A stretch of 64,000 bases of DNA from Atopomonas hussainii (GTDB taxonomy: Bacteria > Pseudomonadota > Gammaproteobacteria > Pseudomonadales > Pseudomonadaceae), in assembly GCF_900109735.1 (NCBI RefSeq), contig NZ_FOAS01000003.1, positions 1-64,000 on the forward strand, written 5' to 3'. The position numbers and the translations under genes are program-made. The notes beneath the pieces were generated by a model. That model searched no databases. It was not told the DNA's origin and was given only the letters and a program-made list of their open reading frames with translations. This document shows, one piece after another, positions 45,188 through 55,206 of the stretch. How positions within the stretch are numbered: the stretch's first letter is position 1; each line of letters starts with the position of its first letter.

Positions 45188-45703
45188 TTAATCGATGCCG
45201 AGTTTTAGCTCCACCATCAGGTCATCGGCCAGCGCTTCTAGATGCTCTTTCAAATCGGCCGTGGATAAGCTTGCCGGCACCGCCAGTAACGCCTCGGCAT
45301 GGAACAGCGGCTCGCCCGACATCGGCGCCGGACGCACCTCGGTGGTGAGGCTTTCCACGTTCACGCCGCGTTCGGCCAAGTGCCGGCTGATATCCCGCAC
45401 GATACCGGCGCGATCGTTGCCCAGCAGGTCTAAACGCATGGCTTGCCACTGACCACCGGGGTTATCGCCACTGGCGGCCACTTGCACGCGAATATTGTGC
45501 GCGGCCAAGCCTTCCAGCTCGGCGAGTAGCGGCTGGCTATCCGCCTCAGCCACGGCCACGCGCAGAATGCCGGCGAACTGCCCAGCCATACGCGCCATGC
45601 GGCTTTCCAACCAGTTGCCACCGTGGGCGGCCACCACTTTCGCCAGTCGCTCGACCAAGCCGGGCTGATCCGGCGCCATCACGGTTAAGATCCAATGCTG
45701 CAT
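45188..45703 (-). CDS. ACT-domain protein, GcvR-like glycine cleavage regulator
   Basis: 171 residues made of two ACT domains: MQHWILTVMAPDQPGLVERLAKVVAAHGGNW at the start and RLDLLGNDRAGIVRDISRHLAERGVNVESL in the second half. In E. coli GcvR binds glycine and restrains the activator GcvA; whether this protein does the same is inferred from domain layout only. The acetyltransferase gene precedes it closely in the same direction. Confidence 0.8.
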   Translation of the reverse strand: MQHWILTVMAPDQPGLVERLAKVVAAHGGNWLESRMARMAGQFAGILRVAVAEADSQPLLAELEGLAAHNIRVQVAASGDNPGGQWQAMRLDLLGNDRAGIVRDISRHLAERGVNVESLTTEVRPAPMSGEPLFHAEALLAVPASLSTADLKEHLEALADDLMVELKLGID

Positions 45704-45706
45704 GCT

Positions 45707-46174
45707 TTACTCCTCTGCCATGGCCGGCGGCAGGGCCAACCAATAGGTAAAAAACTCCTCATCGCGCACAAAGCCCAGCTGCTCATACAAGCCTTGCGCG
45801 GCGAAATTGCTGTGCGCGGTTTCTAACTGCACGCCACACGCGCCACTGGCCTCGGCCTGTTTGCGCACCGCTTGCAGCAAGGTTTTGCCCACGCCTTGGC
45901 GGCGCACTGAGCTATCCACATACATATCATGCAGCAGCCAAGCCGGGCTCAGTTGCAGCGAGGCGAAGAAGGGATAGAGCAAGGCGAAACCGAGCATCTT
46001 GCCCTGTTGCTCGAGCAACAGAATCACCGCCTCACGGTGCTGCAAACGCTCGGCTAAAAAGGCACGAATATCTTTTAAAGGCGCGGGGCGCTCATAGAAG
46101 GTCAGATAGGCGGCGAACAAGGGCACTAAGGCGGCGACATCCGCCTCTTCGGCTTTACGCACGGTAAAGGTCAC
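45707..46174 (-). CDS. GNAT-family N-acetyltransferase
   Basis: 155 residues with the GNAT acetyl-CoA fold: MTFTVRKAEEADVAAL-type start (GTG at 46174, overlapping the HDOD gene's stop as GTGA), WLLHDMYVDSSVRRQGVGKTLL (motif A, Q/RxxGxG/A) and HSNFAAQGLYEQLGF (motif B). The substrate cannot be predicted. Three bases separate it from the ACT protein gene, so the HDOD protein, this enzyme and the ACT protein probably form one transcript. Confidence 0.85.
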   Translation of the reverse strand: MTFTVRKAEEADVAALVPLFAAYLTFYERPAPLKDIRAFLAERLQHREAVILLLEQQGKMLGFALLYPFFASLQLSPAWLLHDMYVDSSVRRQGVGKTLLQAVRKQAEASGACGVQLETAHSNFAAQGLYEQLGFVRDEEFFTYWLALPPAMAEE

Positions 46175-47040
46175 AGTGAGCCGCCCATGTCGCGCAGGGT
46201 TTCTTTGATTTGCTCGAAGTCGTATTCCGACAGGCCCATGTACTCCAGCACAAAGGTTTGAATCGACGCCCACTCACGGTCTTCGGTTTGATTGCCCAAG
46301 GTGCGCGAGGTCTGGCAAATGTGCTCGGCCATTTTCAAAATCGCCAGCAAGGTGCGCAGGTTAGAGTCGCGACTGGACGACTCGGAGAAAATCGACAGCG
46401 CATTGTGGTGATTGGCAATCGCATCGCACAAATGTTTGGGCAGGCGCCACGACTTAGCGGTGTAAAAACCCACCACCGCATGGTTGGTGTTGTAGCGGCG
46501 ATTTTCCGTATCGACGATACGCCACTCAGGACTGGCACTGGCGTAGGCCTCTTCCATCACGCTGATGAAATCGGCAAAGCGCCCGAGCATCAGCGGAATG
46601 CCGCAGTTGTGGAACAAGCCCAGCGAATAGGCCTCGTCCGGTGCTTGGTAGCCGAGGCGCTTGGCCAAGCTCATGCAAGTCATGGCCACGTCTTGTGCGG
46701 TGTCCCAAAAGCGATTGAGCTGGACGATGGTTTCATCGCTCATCTCGCCTTTGATCGACAGCGCGTTGACCAAGTTGATGACCATCTTGCTGCCCAGCAG
46801 GTTGACCGCCTGCTGGATCGAACTAATCGTGTTCGACAAGCCAAAAAAAGGTGAGTTGACGACCTTCAATAAGGCGCCAGAAAGCCCTGGGTCTTGGCTG
46901 ATTAATTTAGCGATATTGCGCAAATCTGGCTCAGGCATGACTTGCTCCATCTGCAAGTCGACCATGATTTGCGGTTGCGGCGGCACGCTGATGCCTTGCA
47001 GTGCCTGGAGGATTTGCGCCTCATCCAGTTCGTAGCTCAT
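46171..47040 (-). CDS. HDOD-domain signalling protein
   Basis: 289 residues when started at MSYELDEAQILQALQGI, which has GGGAG eight bases upstream; two in-frame ATGs further upstream (47082 and 47121) are possible. The HDOD core is seen in LISQDPGLSGALLKVVNSPFFG, SIQQAVNLLGSKMVINLVNAL and LGLFHNCGIPLML, and ALSIFSESSSRDSNLRTLLAILKMAEHI near the C-terminus. HDOD proteins lack the catalytic HD pair and act in signalling, motility or biofilm control in pseudomonads. No output domain is attached. Confidence 0.85.
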   Translation of the reverse strand: MSYELDEAQILQALQGISVPPQPQIMVDLQMEQVMPEPDLRNIAKLISQDPGLSGALLKVVNSPFFGLSNTISSIQQAVNLLGSKMVINLVNALSIKGEMSDETIVQLNRFWDTAQDVAMTCMSLAKRLGYQAPDEAYSLGLFHNCGIPLMLGRFADFISVMEEAYASASPEWRIVDTENRRYNTNHAVVGFYTAKSWRLPKHLCDAIANHHNALSIFSESSSRDSNLRTLLAILKMAEHICQTSRTLGNQTEDREWASIQTFVLEYMGLSEYDFEQIKETLRDMGGSL

Positions 47041-47223
47041 GCCGAGCACTCCCTCAGCGGTAACCTCTGCAGTGTAATCCATGCTGGGCTTTCTCTCCGG
47101 AAACAAACTGTACACGGTCAACGCCGGCGTACTTCCTGACTAACACGCGAGCTACAGGCGGATAAATTCGACCATCGGCCGGCAGTGCGACGGGTATAAT
47201 CGCGCTTTTTGCGGAGCCGAGCC

Positions 47224-48417
47224 ATGTCCCTGCCTATCCTCAGTTTGAAAAATAATGCCGAGCGCCGTCTGCGCGCTGGCCACCTGTGGATTTACAGCAA
47301 CGAAGTGGACGTTGCCTTGACCCCTCTCAATGCTTTTGAGGCTGGCGACCAAGCGCTGGTGCAAACCGCCTCGGGCAAGCCGCTGGGCATTGCCGTACTC
47401 AGCCCGAAGAACCTGATTTGCGGCCGCCTGATCAGCCGCGACGCCAAGCACAAGCTGGATAAGTCGCTGCTGGTGCACCGCTTCAACATCGCCTTAAGCC
47501 TGCGTGAGCGCGCCTTTAGCGAGCCCTGCTACCGCCTGATCTACGGCGACAGCGACCTGCTGCCGGGGCTGGTGGTTGACCGCTTCTTCGATATCGCCGT
47601 GGTGCAAATCAGCTCGGCCGCCATGGAACTGCACAAAGACGCCATCGTCGACGCCTTGGTGCAGGTGCTTAAACCTAGCGGCATCGTGTTTAAAAACGAT
47701 GGCAGCGCGCGTGCCGCCGAAGAACTGCCCAGCTATGTAGACGTCGCCTACGGCGAAGTGCCCGACTGGGTGCCGCTGGTGGAAAACGGCGTGCGCTTTG
47801 AAGCCCCCGTACTGGCTGGGCAGAAAACCGGCTGGTTCTACGATCACCGCATGAACCGCGCCCGTCTGGCGCCCTATGTGGCCGGTAAGCGCGTGCTGGA
47901 TTTATTCAGCTACATCGGCGGTTGGGGTATTCAGGCTGCGGCGTTTGGCGCCAGCGAAGTGATGTGCGTGGATGCCTCGGGCTTTGCCTTAGATGGCGTC
48001 GAGCGCAACGCCGCACTGAACGGTTTGAGCGAAAGCGTGGTTGCCGTCGAAGGCGATGTGTTCGCCGCCCTGCGCGAGCTGAAAGCCGCCGAAGAGCGCT
48101 TCGACGTGATCGTTGCCGATCCGCCGGCCTTTATTAAGCGCAAAAAAGACATCAAAAACGGTGAGGCCGCCTACCGCCGCCTCAACGAGCAAGCCATGCG
48201 CCTGCTCAATAAAGACGGCATTCTGGTCAGCGCCAGCTGCTCGATGCACTTGGCCGAAGACAACCTGCAGAACATCCTCTTGGCCAGCAGCCGCCATCTG
48301 GATCGCCACCTGCAAATTCTCGAGCGCGGCGCACAAGGCCCCGATCACCCGGTGCACCCGGCCATCGCCGAAACCCGCTATATCAAGAGCCTGACGTGTC
48401 GCTTACTCCCTAGCTAA
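47224..48417 (+). CDS. Class I SAM-dependent 23S rRNA methyltransferase (RlmI/RlmO family)
   Basis: 397 residues. N-terminal PUA-like domain (SLKNNAERRLRAGHLWIYSNEVD), a central strand region (LIYGDSDLLPGLVVDRF), and a Rossmann methyltransferase with VLDLFSYIGGWGIQAAAFGA (SAM site) and VADPPAFIKRKKD (catalytic DPP). The layout is that of RlmI, which makes m5C1962 in 23S rRNA, but the family has several members and the exact site is uncertain. ATG 47224 follows GGAG. Confidence 0.88.
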   Translation: MSLPILSLKNNAERRLRAGHLWIYSNEVDVALTPLNAFEAGDQALVQTASGKPLGIAVLSPKNLICGRLISRDAKHKLDKSLLVHRFNIALSLRERAFSEPCYRLIYGDSDLLPGLVVDRFFDIAVVQISSAAMELHKDAIVDALVQVLKPSGIVFKNDGSARAAEELPSYVDVAYGEVPDWVPLVENGVRFEAPVLAGQKTGWFYDHRMNRARLAPYVAGKRVLDLFSYIGGWGIQAAAFGASEVMCVDASGFALDGVERNAALNGLSESVVAVEGDVFAALRELKAAEERFDVIVADPPAFIKRKKDIKNGEAAYRRLNEQAMRLLNKDGILVSASCSMHLAEDNLQNILLASSRHLDRHLQILERGAQGPDHPVHPAIAETRYIKSLTCRLLPS

Positions 48418-48486
48418 TCGCTCATGCCACAGCGGCAGCTGCCATACTCACTGGCAGCTGCCCAATGCCGAGGACTCCCCGCCTTC

Positions 48487-50235
48487 ATGGATGCCGTAAC
48501 CGTCAACAACCTGTTTCTGATCGGCGCCTTATTGGTCGGCGCGAGCATTTTGGTCAGCTCGTTGTCGTCACGCTTAGGTGTGCCGTTGCTGTTGGTGTTT
48601 CTCGGTATTGGCATGCTCGCCGGTGAAGATGGCCCCGGCGATATTCTGTTCGACAACTACCCGTTGGCCTACCTAATCGGCAACTTGGCGCTGGCGATCA
48701 TTCTCTTTGATGGCGGCCTGCGCACTAAGGTGGAAACCTTCCGCGTGGGTTTAAAGCCGGCGCTGTCGCTGGCCACCGTCGGTGTGCTGGTCACCGCCGG
48801 GCTGACTGGCTGGGCGGCGATGTGGCTTTTTGACTTAAGCCTGATGGAAGGCTTACTGCTGGGCGCGATTGTCAGCTCGACCGATGCCGCGGCGGTGTTT
48901 TCGCTGCTCAGCGGCCACGGCTTGTCACTCAACCAGCGGGTGTCTTCCACGCTGGAGATCGAATCCGGCAGCAACGACCCGATGGCGGTGTTTCTTACCA
49001 TCAGCCTGATCGACATCATCCGTTTGGATGGCAGCTTTAGCAGCAGCTTTTTGCTGGCCTTAGTGCAGCAGTTTTCCATCGGCATCTTGTTTGGCTTAGG
49101 CGGCGGCTGGTTGCTGGTGCGTTTAATCAACCGCATGCAATTGGCGCAAGGCTTGTACCCGCTATTGGCGATCAGCGCCGGGCTTACTGTGTTTGCCGGC
49201 ACCAACGCGGTGGGCGGCAGCGGTTTCTTGGCGATTTATCTGGCCGGTTTAATGCTCGGCAACCACGCGGTGCGCAGCCGTCACGGCATTTTGCACATGA
49301 GCGACGGCCTCGCTTGGCTTGGGCAAATCGGCATGTTCTTGGTGCTAGGTTTGTTAGTTACCCCGCACGAACTGCTGCCCATCGCCCTGCCGGCACTCGG
49401 CCTTGCCCTGTGGTTGATGCTCGTGGCGCGGCCATTGTCGGTGGTGCTGGGCTTGCTGCCCTTTCGCAGCTTTCACCTGCCCGAGCGCGGCTTTATCAGC
49501 TGGGTGGGGCTGCGCGGAGCGGTGCCGATTATTCTCGCGGTGTTCCCCATGATGGCCGGCCTTGAGCAGGCGCAGCTGTTCTTTAACGTGGCGTTTTTTA
49601 TCGTGCTGATCTCGCTGCTGCTGCAAGGCACCAGCCTGCCTTTGGCGGCGCGCATCGCCAAGGTTGAAGTGCCGCCGCAGCTCACCCCCACCAGCCGCGC
49701 CGGGCTAGAGCCGTGGCCAACCAGCGACTGGGAGCTATTCACCTATCAGCTGGGCAAAGACAACTGGTGCGTCGGCGCGCCACTGCGTGACCTGCACATG
49801 CCACCGGGCACCCGCGTGGCGATTCTGTTTCGCGGTGATGACTCTCTGCCGCCCACCGGCAGCACTGTGCTGGAGGTGAGCGATATCTTGTGCGTGGTCG
49901 GTCGCGAGAGCGATATTCCCGCCCTCGGCAAGCTGTTTAGCCAAGCGCCCGAGCGCAAGCTGGGCACCCGTTTCTTCGGTGACTTCGTGCTGGAAAGCGG
50001 CGCGCCGCTGCTCGATGTCGCGCGCCTGTATGGCTTAAAGCTCGGCGAAGACGACGACCCGCAAATGCTGCTGGGGGCAAAAATTGCTCAGCTGATTGGC
50101 GGGGAACCTGTGGTCGGTGATGCCGTCGAATGGCTACAACTAACTTGGACCGTTGCCGCGCTGGATGACGGCCAGATCCGCAAAATCGGCGTGCGTCTGC
50201 CGCATGGCAGCCAAGGGCCAAAATTGTTTTTCTAA
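48487..50235 (+). CDS. cvrA: Potassium/proton antiporter, CvrA/NhaP2 type
   Basis: 582 residues: an N-terminal CPA1 antiporter with about 12 membrane helices ([65 protein letters not shown] with the conserved Asp motif, [20 protein letters not shown]) and a cytoplasmic C-terminal RCK_C/transporter-associated region from about residue 400 ([20 protein letters not shown]). It protects against high K+ or osmotic stress in relatives. The ATG at 48487 begins the conserved N-terminus. Begins the PA5021-PA5028 block. Confidence 0.92.
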   Translation: MDAVTVNNLFLIGALLVGASILVSSLSSRLGVPLLLVFLGIGMLAGEDGPGDILFDNYPLAYLIGNLALAIILFDGGLRTKVETFRVGLKPALSLATVGVLVTAGLTGWAAMWLFDLSLMEGLLLGAIVSSTDAAAVFSLLSGHGLSLNQRVSSTLEIESGSNDPMAVFLTISLIDIIRLDGSFSSSFLLALVQQFSIGILFGLGGGWLLVRLINRMQLAQGLYPLLAISAGLTVFAGTNAVGGSGFLAIYLAGLMLGNHAVRSRHGILHMSDGLAWLGQIGMFLVLGLLVTPHELLPIALPALGLALWLMLVARPLSVVLGLLPFRSFHLPERGFISWVGLRGAVPIILAVFPMMAGLEQAQLFFNVAFFIVLISLLLQGTSLPLAARIAKVEVPPQLTPTSRAGLEPWPTSDWELFTYQLGKDNWCVGAPLRDLHMPPGTRVAILFRGDDSLPPTGSTVLEVSDILCVVGRESDIPALGKLFSQAPERKLGTRFFGDFVLESGAPLLDVARLYGLKLGEDDDPQMLLGAKIAQLIGGEPVVGDAVEWLQLTWTVAALDDGQIRKIGVRLPHGSQGPKLFF

Positions 50236-50358
50236 CATGGCACTGATTAAATCGCGGCAACAAAACGCCGTGTCTTACGGCCGCGCGGCGTAGTGCAACC
50301 TGTGCCCTTCTGCTCAATCAACAACCCAAGCCCATTGCGCCTCGGCGCTAGGAACTTT

Positions 50359-53300
50359 ATGCGTTTGACCACCCTGCTTGTCAGCCTGCTGTTCACCTTG
50401 CAACTCGGCTTAGTGCACGCCGAGGAGCAACCGCTGCCTAAGCGCGATGCGCTGCAGCAACAGCTCGAAAGCCTGCCTGAACGCAAACTCAGCGAAGCCG
50501 ATGAAAAGATCGTGCGCAACGCGCTGGAAAAGTCTGTGATATTTATCGACCAGCTCAGCGAAACCCGCGAGCGGCGCAACCAGCTCACCGAGCAGCTGGA
50601 TAAAGCGCCCAAGCAGATCAGCGATGCGCAGCGCGAAATGGGCCGCTTGCAAGAACTCTCGGAAGAAGCACTGCTACAACGCCACCAAGCCCTCGACCTG
50701 AATACCCTAACCAGTCGCTTGGGCGAGAAAACCAGTCAGCTGTCGGTGTGGCAAAGTGACTTGTCAGCCGCCAACAACCTGCTGATCACCACCCAGACCC
50801 GCCCCGAACGCGCGCAAAACGAGCTGACCGCCGCACAAGCGCGCCTGATCACGGTCAACACCCAGCTTATCAGCGGGCGCAACAGCAGCCGCGAACTGCG
50901 CAGCGAAGAAATTCAGCGCCTGAAAATCGAACGCCAAGCGTTAGAAGAACGCTCGCAGCTGAACCGCGACGAGCTGGCCAGTAACGGCGTGCTGCAAGAG
51001 TTAGCCAACAATCGCCGCAACTTGCTGACCAAGCGCATCGCCCTGAGCGAGCAGGAAATTCAAATTCTGCAGCAGATGATCAGCCAAAAGCGCTTGGCCG
51101 AAAGCGAAGCCGCCGTCGCTCAAGCCAACAGCGGCGCCCAAGGCGCGCCCGACAGCGTGTTGGCCAGACAGAGCCGCCTCAACCAGCAGCTCAGCGAATA
51201 CCTGCTGAGCACCACCGCGCGCCTCAATGAATTAAACCGCCTGACCCAAGAAGGTCGCCAACAGCTGGATAACCTGCGACAAATCGAGCGCGCGCTGGAT
51301 GAGCAAATCAACGTGCTCAAAGGCAGCCTGCTGCTGTCGAAAATCCTCTACCAGCAGAAGCAAGCCCTGCCCAAACTGCACTTGGATAACCGCCTCACCG
51401 ACGAAATTGGCGACTTGCGCCTCTACCAATTCGAGCTGGGCAAGCGCCGCCAAGAGCTCAGCAACCCCGATGTGTATCTCGATGCACAACTGGAAAAAGA
51501 GCCGCCAGAAAACATCACCCCGCTGCTGCGCGATGAGCTACAGCGCTTGGTCAGCAACCGCCGCGATTTAATGGAGCGTTTGAACGGCGAGCTAAACAGC
51601 GTGCTCACCCAAGCGATTAACCTGCAGCTGATTCAAAAAGACCTGCAGCGCAGCAGCACGCACTTAAGCGAAACCTTAGAAGCGCAGATGTTCTGGATTC
51701 CCAGCAACCGCCCGCTGGACTGGAAATGGCTGCAAAGCGTGCCGGAACTGTTTGTTGCCGAGGTCGAAGACCTGCCTGGTCTGCGCTCGCTGCAAGAAGC
51801 GGGCGGCAGCATCGACAACCCACTGTTTTACTTCCCGGCCATCGCGCTGATTCTGTTTTTGCTGCAGCGCCGCAATGCCATCAAGGCCAAGCTGGAAGAG
51901 TTAAAAAGCAAAGTCGGCCACTACCAGCACGACAATCAACTGGTCACGCCGTATGCCCTGCTGCTGCACAGTTTGTTAGCGCTGCCCATTCCGTTGATTT
52001 TCCTCTGCACCAGCTACTTGCTAACCAGCACGCCGGGGCACGACCCGGTGATGGTGCAGACATTAGTGGAAATGGCCGCCCTGTGGTGGGCGATGGCCTT
52101 TGCCCGACGCATCCTCAGCCATAACAAGGTGGCCGAACGGCATTTCCGCTGGGACCCGGCCCGCGTGCAGCTGATTCGCCGCAAGATCTTTCTCATCGGC
52201 TGCCTGCTGTTCCCGCTGATTCTGGTGGTCAACGTGGCCGCCCTGCAGCCTGCGCGCTTGGCCAGCGATGTGATTGGCATCTTCTTTTGCCTAATCAGCT
52301 TCTCGGCGCTGAGCGTGATTTCGTGGCAGCTGTTCCGCAAGCAACCGCCGCTACTGAATTCGCACACCATTCACTTTTTTGCCGGGCTAACCATGGTCTG
52401 CCTGCCGCTGGCTCTGCTGGCGATGGTTTTCATGGGCTACTTCTACACCGCACTGAAACTATTCGGCCTGTATGTCCTGACCTTGGCCATGCTCGCCGGC
52501 TGGATTCTGCTCGAAGCCATGTTTGTGCGCGGCATGAGCTTGGCCGCGCGCCGTTTGGCCTACCAACGCGCCCTCAAACGCCGCGAAGGCAACACCCGCG
52601 AAGGCGCCGACGGCAGCGAACTGAGCGACGACAACGAGCTGGATATCGAGCAAATCAACCAGCAATCGCTGCGTCTGATTCGCCTCGCGCTGATGGCGAT
52701 CTTCTTTATCAGCCTGTACTGGGTGTGGGCCGACCTGCTCAGCGTGGTGAATTACCTCGAAACCGTCACCCTGTGGGAATACAGCAGCGAAACCCCAGAA
52801 GGCCCCGCCTTAGTGCCGATCAGCGTGCGCGATGTGCTGGCTGCCTTGCTGGTGGTGGCCGTCACCGTCGCCTTGGGGCGCAACCTGCCCGGCCTCTTGG
52901 AAGTGCTGGTGCTGTCGAAGATGCACTTAAAGCAAGGCAGCTCCTACGCCATTACCACCTTGCTGTCGTATGTGATTACCGCCATCGGTATTGTCAGCGC
53001 CATGAGTTCGCTCGGGGTCAGCTGGGACAAACTGCAATGGCTGGTCGCCGCGCTCTCGGTGGGTTTGGGCTTTGGCTTGCAGGAAATCTTCGCCAACTTT
53101 GTCTCGGGCCTGATCATTCTGTTCGAGCGCCCGGTGCGCATTGGTGACACCGTCACCCTCGGCAATCTGTCTGGCACAGTCAGCCGCATTCGTATCCGCG
53201 CCACCACCATCACCGACTTCGACCGCAAAGAAATCATCGTGCCGAACAAGGTGTTCGTCACCGATCAGCTGATCAACTGGACGCTCACCGACGCCGTCAC

Positions 53301-53649
53301 CCGCGTGGTGCTAAATGTCGGCGTGGCCTATGGCTCAGACCTTGCGCTAACCAAACAACTGCTGCTGCAAGCGGTGCGCGAAAACAGCCGGGTGATGAGC
53401 GAGCCCGAGCCGCAAGTGCTGTTCTTGGTGTTCGGCGAAAGCACGTTGGATCACGAAGTGCGCTTCCATGTGCGCGAGTTGGGCGACCGCTTAGCGGCCA
53501 CCGACGAAATCAACCGGCGCATCGATCAGCTGTTCCGTGAGCACCACATCGAGATCGCCTTCCGTCAGCTGGATATCTTCGTGAAAAACTTCAAAGGCGA
53601 AGAACAGCAGCTAGTCGACAAGCGCGAACTACCGCCCAGCCAAGGCTAA
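50359..53649 (+). CDS. mscK: Mechanosensitive channel MscK
   Basis: 1096 residues, the large K+-regulated MscS-family channel. A signal peptide (MRLTTLLVSLLFTLQLGLVHA) precedes about 480 residues of periplasmic coiled coil, followed by many membrane helices and the MscS core near the C-terminus: LVAALSVGLGFGLQEIFANFVSGLIILFERPVRIGDTV is the pore helix plus beta domain start, then VPNKVFVTDQLINWTL. AGGA is six bases before the ATG. The gene ends at a strong terminator. Same order cvrA-mscK-selO as PA5021-PA5023. Confidence 0.93.
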   Translation: MRLTTLLVSLLFTLQLGLVHAEEQPLPKRDALQQQLESLPERKLSEADEKIVRNALEKSVIFIDQLSETRERRNQLTEQLDKAPKQISDAQREMGRLQELSEEALLQRHQALDLNTLTSRLGEKTSQLSVWQSDLSAANNLLITTQTRPERAQNELTAAQARLITVNTQLISGRNSSRELRSEEIQRLKIERQALEERSQLNRDELASNGVLQELANNRRNLLTKRIALSEQEIQILQQMISQKRLAESEAAVAQANSGAQGAPDSVLARQSRLNQQLSEYLLSTTARLNELNRLTQEGRQQLDNLRQIERALDEQINVLKGSLLLSKILYQQKQALPKLHLDNRLTDEIGDLRLYQFELGKRRQELSNPDVYLDAQLEKEPPENITPLLRDELQRLVSNRRDLMERLNGELNSVLTQAINLQLIQKDLQRSSTHLSETLEAQMFWIPSNRPLDWKWLQSVPELFVAEVEDLPGLRSLQEAGGSIDNPLFYFPAIALILFLLQRRNAIKAKLEELKSKVGHYQHDNQLVTPYALLLHSLLALPIPLIFLCTSYLLTSTPGHDPVMVQTLVEMAALWWAMAFARRILSHNKVAERHFRWDPARVQLIRRKIFLIGCLLFPLILVVNVAALQPARLASDVIGIFFCLISFSALSVISWQLFRKQPPLLNSHTIHFFAGLTMVCLPLALLAMVFMGYFYTALKLFGLYVLTLAMLAGWILLEAMFVRGMSLAARRLAYQRALKRREGNTREGADGSELSDDNELDIEQINQQSLRLIRLALMAIFFISLYWVWADLLSVVNYLETVTLWEYSSETPEGPALVPISVRDVLAALLVVAVTVALGRNLPGLLEVLVLSKMHLKQGSSYAITTLLSYVITAIGIVSAMSSLGVSWDKLQWLVAALSVGLGFGLQEIFANFVSGLIILFERPVRIGDTVTLGNLSGTVSRIRIRATTITDFDRKEIIVPNKVFVTDQLINWTLTDAVTRVVLNVGVAYGSDLALTKQLLLQAVRENSRVMSEPEPQVLFLVFGESTLDHEVRFHVRELGDRLAATDEINRRIDQLFREHHIEIAFRQLDIFVKNFKGEEQQLVDKRELPPSQG

Positions 53650-53690
53650 GCGGAGCAAACGCAGCCCCGCGCCAACTGGCCAGCCAGCAC

Positions 53691-53715
53691 AAACCCGAGC
53701 ACAATGCTCGGGTTT
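53691..53715 (+). terminator. Intrinsic terminator of mscK
   Basis: AAACCCGAGCA-CAA-TGCTCGGGTTT is a perfect 11-base stem followed by GTTGTT. It lies 22 bases before the selO GTG and shows that an upstream in-frame ATG at 53704 is not the selO start. Confidence 0.85.
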
Positions 53716-53736
53716 GTTGTTGCAGGAGCCGCTGTC

Positions 53737-55191
53737 GTGCGCTGGGCCGAATTACCCTTTGATAATCACTTTGCCCGTCTTGGCGAGGCCTTCTACACCC
53801 GCGTAGAACCCACCCCGCTGCGCGAACCGCAACTGGCCGTGGTCAGCCCCAGCGTGCTGGAGTTACTCGGCCTCGACGCCGACACCGCCAACGACCCAGC
53901 CTTAGTCAGCGTGTGCGCCGGAGCGCAGCGCTGGGCCGACAGCGACCCGCTGGCGATGATCTACGCCGGCCACCAGTTTGGCGGCTACAACCCGCAGCTT
54001 GGCGATGGCCGTGGCTTGCTACTCGGCCAAGTGCGCGACGCCCACGGCAGCTCATGGGACTTGCACCTAAAAGGAGCGGGCTTAACACCCTATTCACGCA
54101 TGGGCGATGGCCGCGCGGTGCTGCGCTCGTCGATTCGTGAATTTCTCGCCAGCGAATACTTAGCCGCCCTAGGCATTCCCACCACCCGCGCGCTGTGCGT
54201 GATCAGCTCCAACTCGCCGGTACAGCGCGAGCAGCTGGAGCGCGGTGCTAGCCTGCTGCGCGTGGCGCCCTGTCACCTGCGCTTTGGCCACTTCGAGCTG
54301 TTCTATTACCGCCAACAGTTCGACCGGCTCAAACAGCTCGCTGACTACGCCCTTGAGCACTACTTCCCCAGCGCGCAACAGCAAGCCCAGCCCTACGCCG
54401 CGCTGTATACCGAGGTGGTGCAGCGCACCGCCAACTTGCTCGCGTATTGGCAAGCCTATGGCTTCTGTCATGGCGTGATGAACACCGACAACATGGCGCT
54501 CACCGGGCAAACCTTCGACTTCGGCCCCTACGCCTTTCTCGATGATTACGAGCCGGGCTATATCTGCAACGCCTCCGACGACTACGGCCGCTACGCCTTT
54601 AACCGTCAGGTGGATATCGCCGCGTGGAACCTCGCCGCCTTCGCCCAAGCGCTCACCCCGCTGGTGGACGGCGAACAGCTACGCAGCCTGCACGCGCAGT
54701 TTTTACCGCAGTACCAAAATGCCTTCTTGGCCCTCATGCGCCAGCGCTTGGGCTTAAGCAGCGCGCTAGCCGGTGATGACGAGCTGACCCGCGACTGGCT
54801 GAGCCTGCTCGCCCGTAGCCAAGCGGACTTTCACTTAAGCCACCGCCGCCTAAGCAGCACGCCGCAAGCCGAGCTTATGCAGCAGGCCGAGCACTTCGCC
54901 GATTTAACCGGCGCCCGCCAGTGGCTCAGCGCCTACCAACAGCGCCTGCAGCAACAACCCGGCGACGACAGCCAACGCATGGCCGCCATGCAAGCGGTTA
55001 ACCCACTGTATGTGCTGCGCAATCACCTAGCGCAACAGGTCATCCGCGCCGCGGAAAACAACGACTTCGCCCCACTGCGCCGCCTGCACCGCGTGCTCAG
55101 CCAACCCTTTAGCGCACAACCGGGCTGCGACGACTTAAGCAGCGCCCCGCCGGAAGACGGTAAGCGCTTGTGCATTAGCTGCTCGTCTTAA
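53737..55191 (+). CDS. selO: Protein adenylyltransferase SelO (YdiU)
   Basis: A pseudokinase-fold enzyme that AMPylates proteins and protects from oxidative stress. 484 residues from GTG 53737, with AGGAG eight bases upstream; it reads VRWAELPFDNHFARLGEAFYT. Conserved segments: MIYAGHQFGGYNPQLGDGRG, LHLKGAGLTPYSRMGDGRAVLRSSIREFL, GVMNTDNMALTGQTFDFGPYAFLDDY. It ends KRLCISCSS; the last Cys corresponds to the selenocysteine of animal SelO. Matches PA5023. Confidence 0.94.
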   Translation: MRWAELPFDNHFARLGEAFYTRVEPTPLREPQLAVVSPSVLELLGLDADTANDPALVSVCAGAQRWADSDPLAMIYAGHQFGGYNPQLGDGRGLLLGQVRDAHGSSWDLHLKGAGLTPYSRMGDGRAVLRSSIREFLASEYLAALGIPTTRALCVISSNSPVQREQLERGASLLRVAPCHLRFGHFELFYYRQQFDRLKQLADYALEHYFPSAQQQAQPYAALYTEVVQRTANLLAYWQAYGFCHGVMNTDNMALTGQTFDFGPYAFLDDYEPGYICNASDDYGRYAFNRQVDIAAWNLAAFAQALTPLVDGEQLRSLHAQFLPQYQNAFLALMRQRLGLSSALAGDDELTRDWLSLLARSQADFHLSHRRLSSTPQAELMQQAEHFADLTGARQWLSAYQQRLQQQPGDDSQRMAAMQAVNPLYVLRNHLAQQVIRAAENNDFAPLRRLHRVLSQPFSAQPGCDDLSSAPPEDGKRLCISCSS

Positions 55192-55206
55192 GGCATACGC
55201 AGAACC

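Noticed and set aside
52287-53147. A 286-residue plus-strand frame inside mscK in another phase.
   Set aside because: Arg/Ala/Pro-rich out-of-phase translation; mscK is continuous through it.
53704-53736. An in-frame ATG at 53704 as the selO start.
   Set aside because: It lies inside the mscK terminator hairpin and adds residues not typical of SelO; the GTG at 53737 has a good AGGAG.
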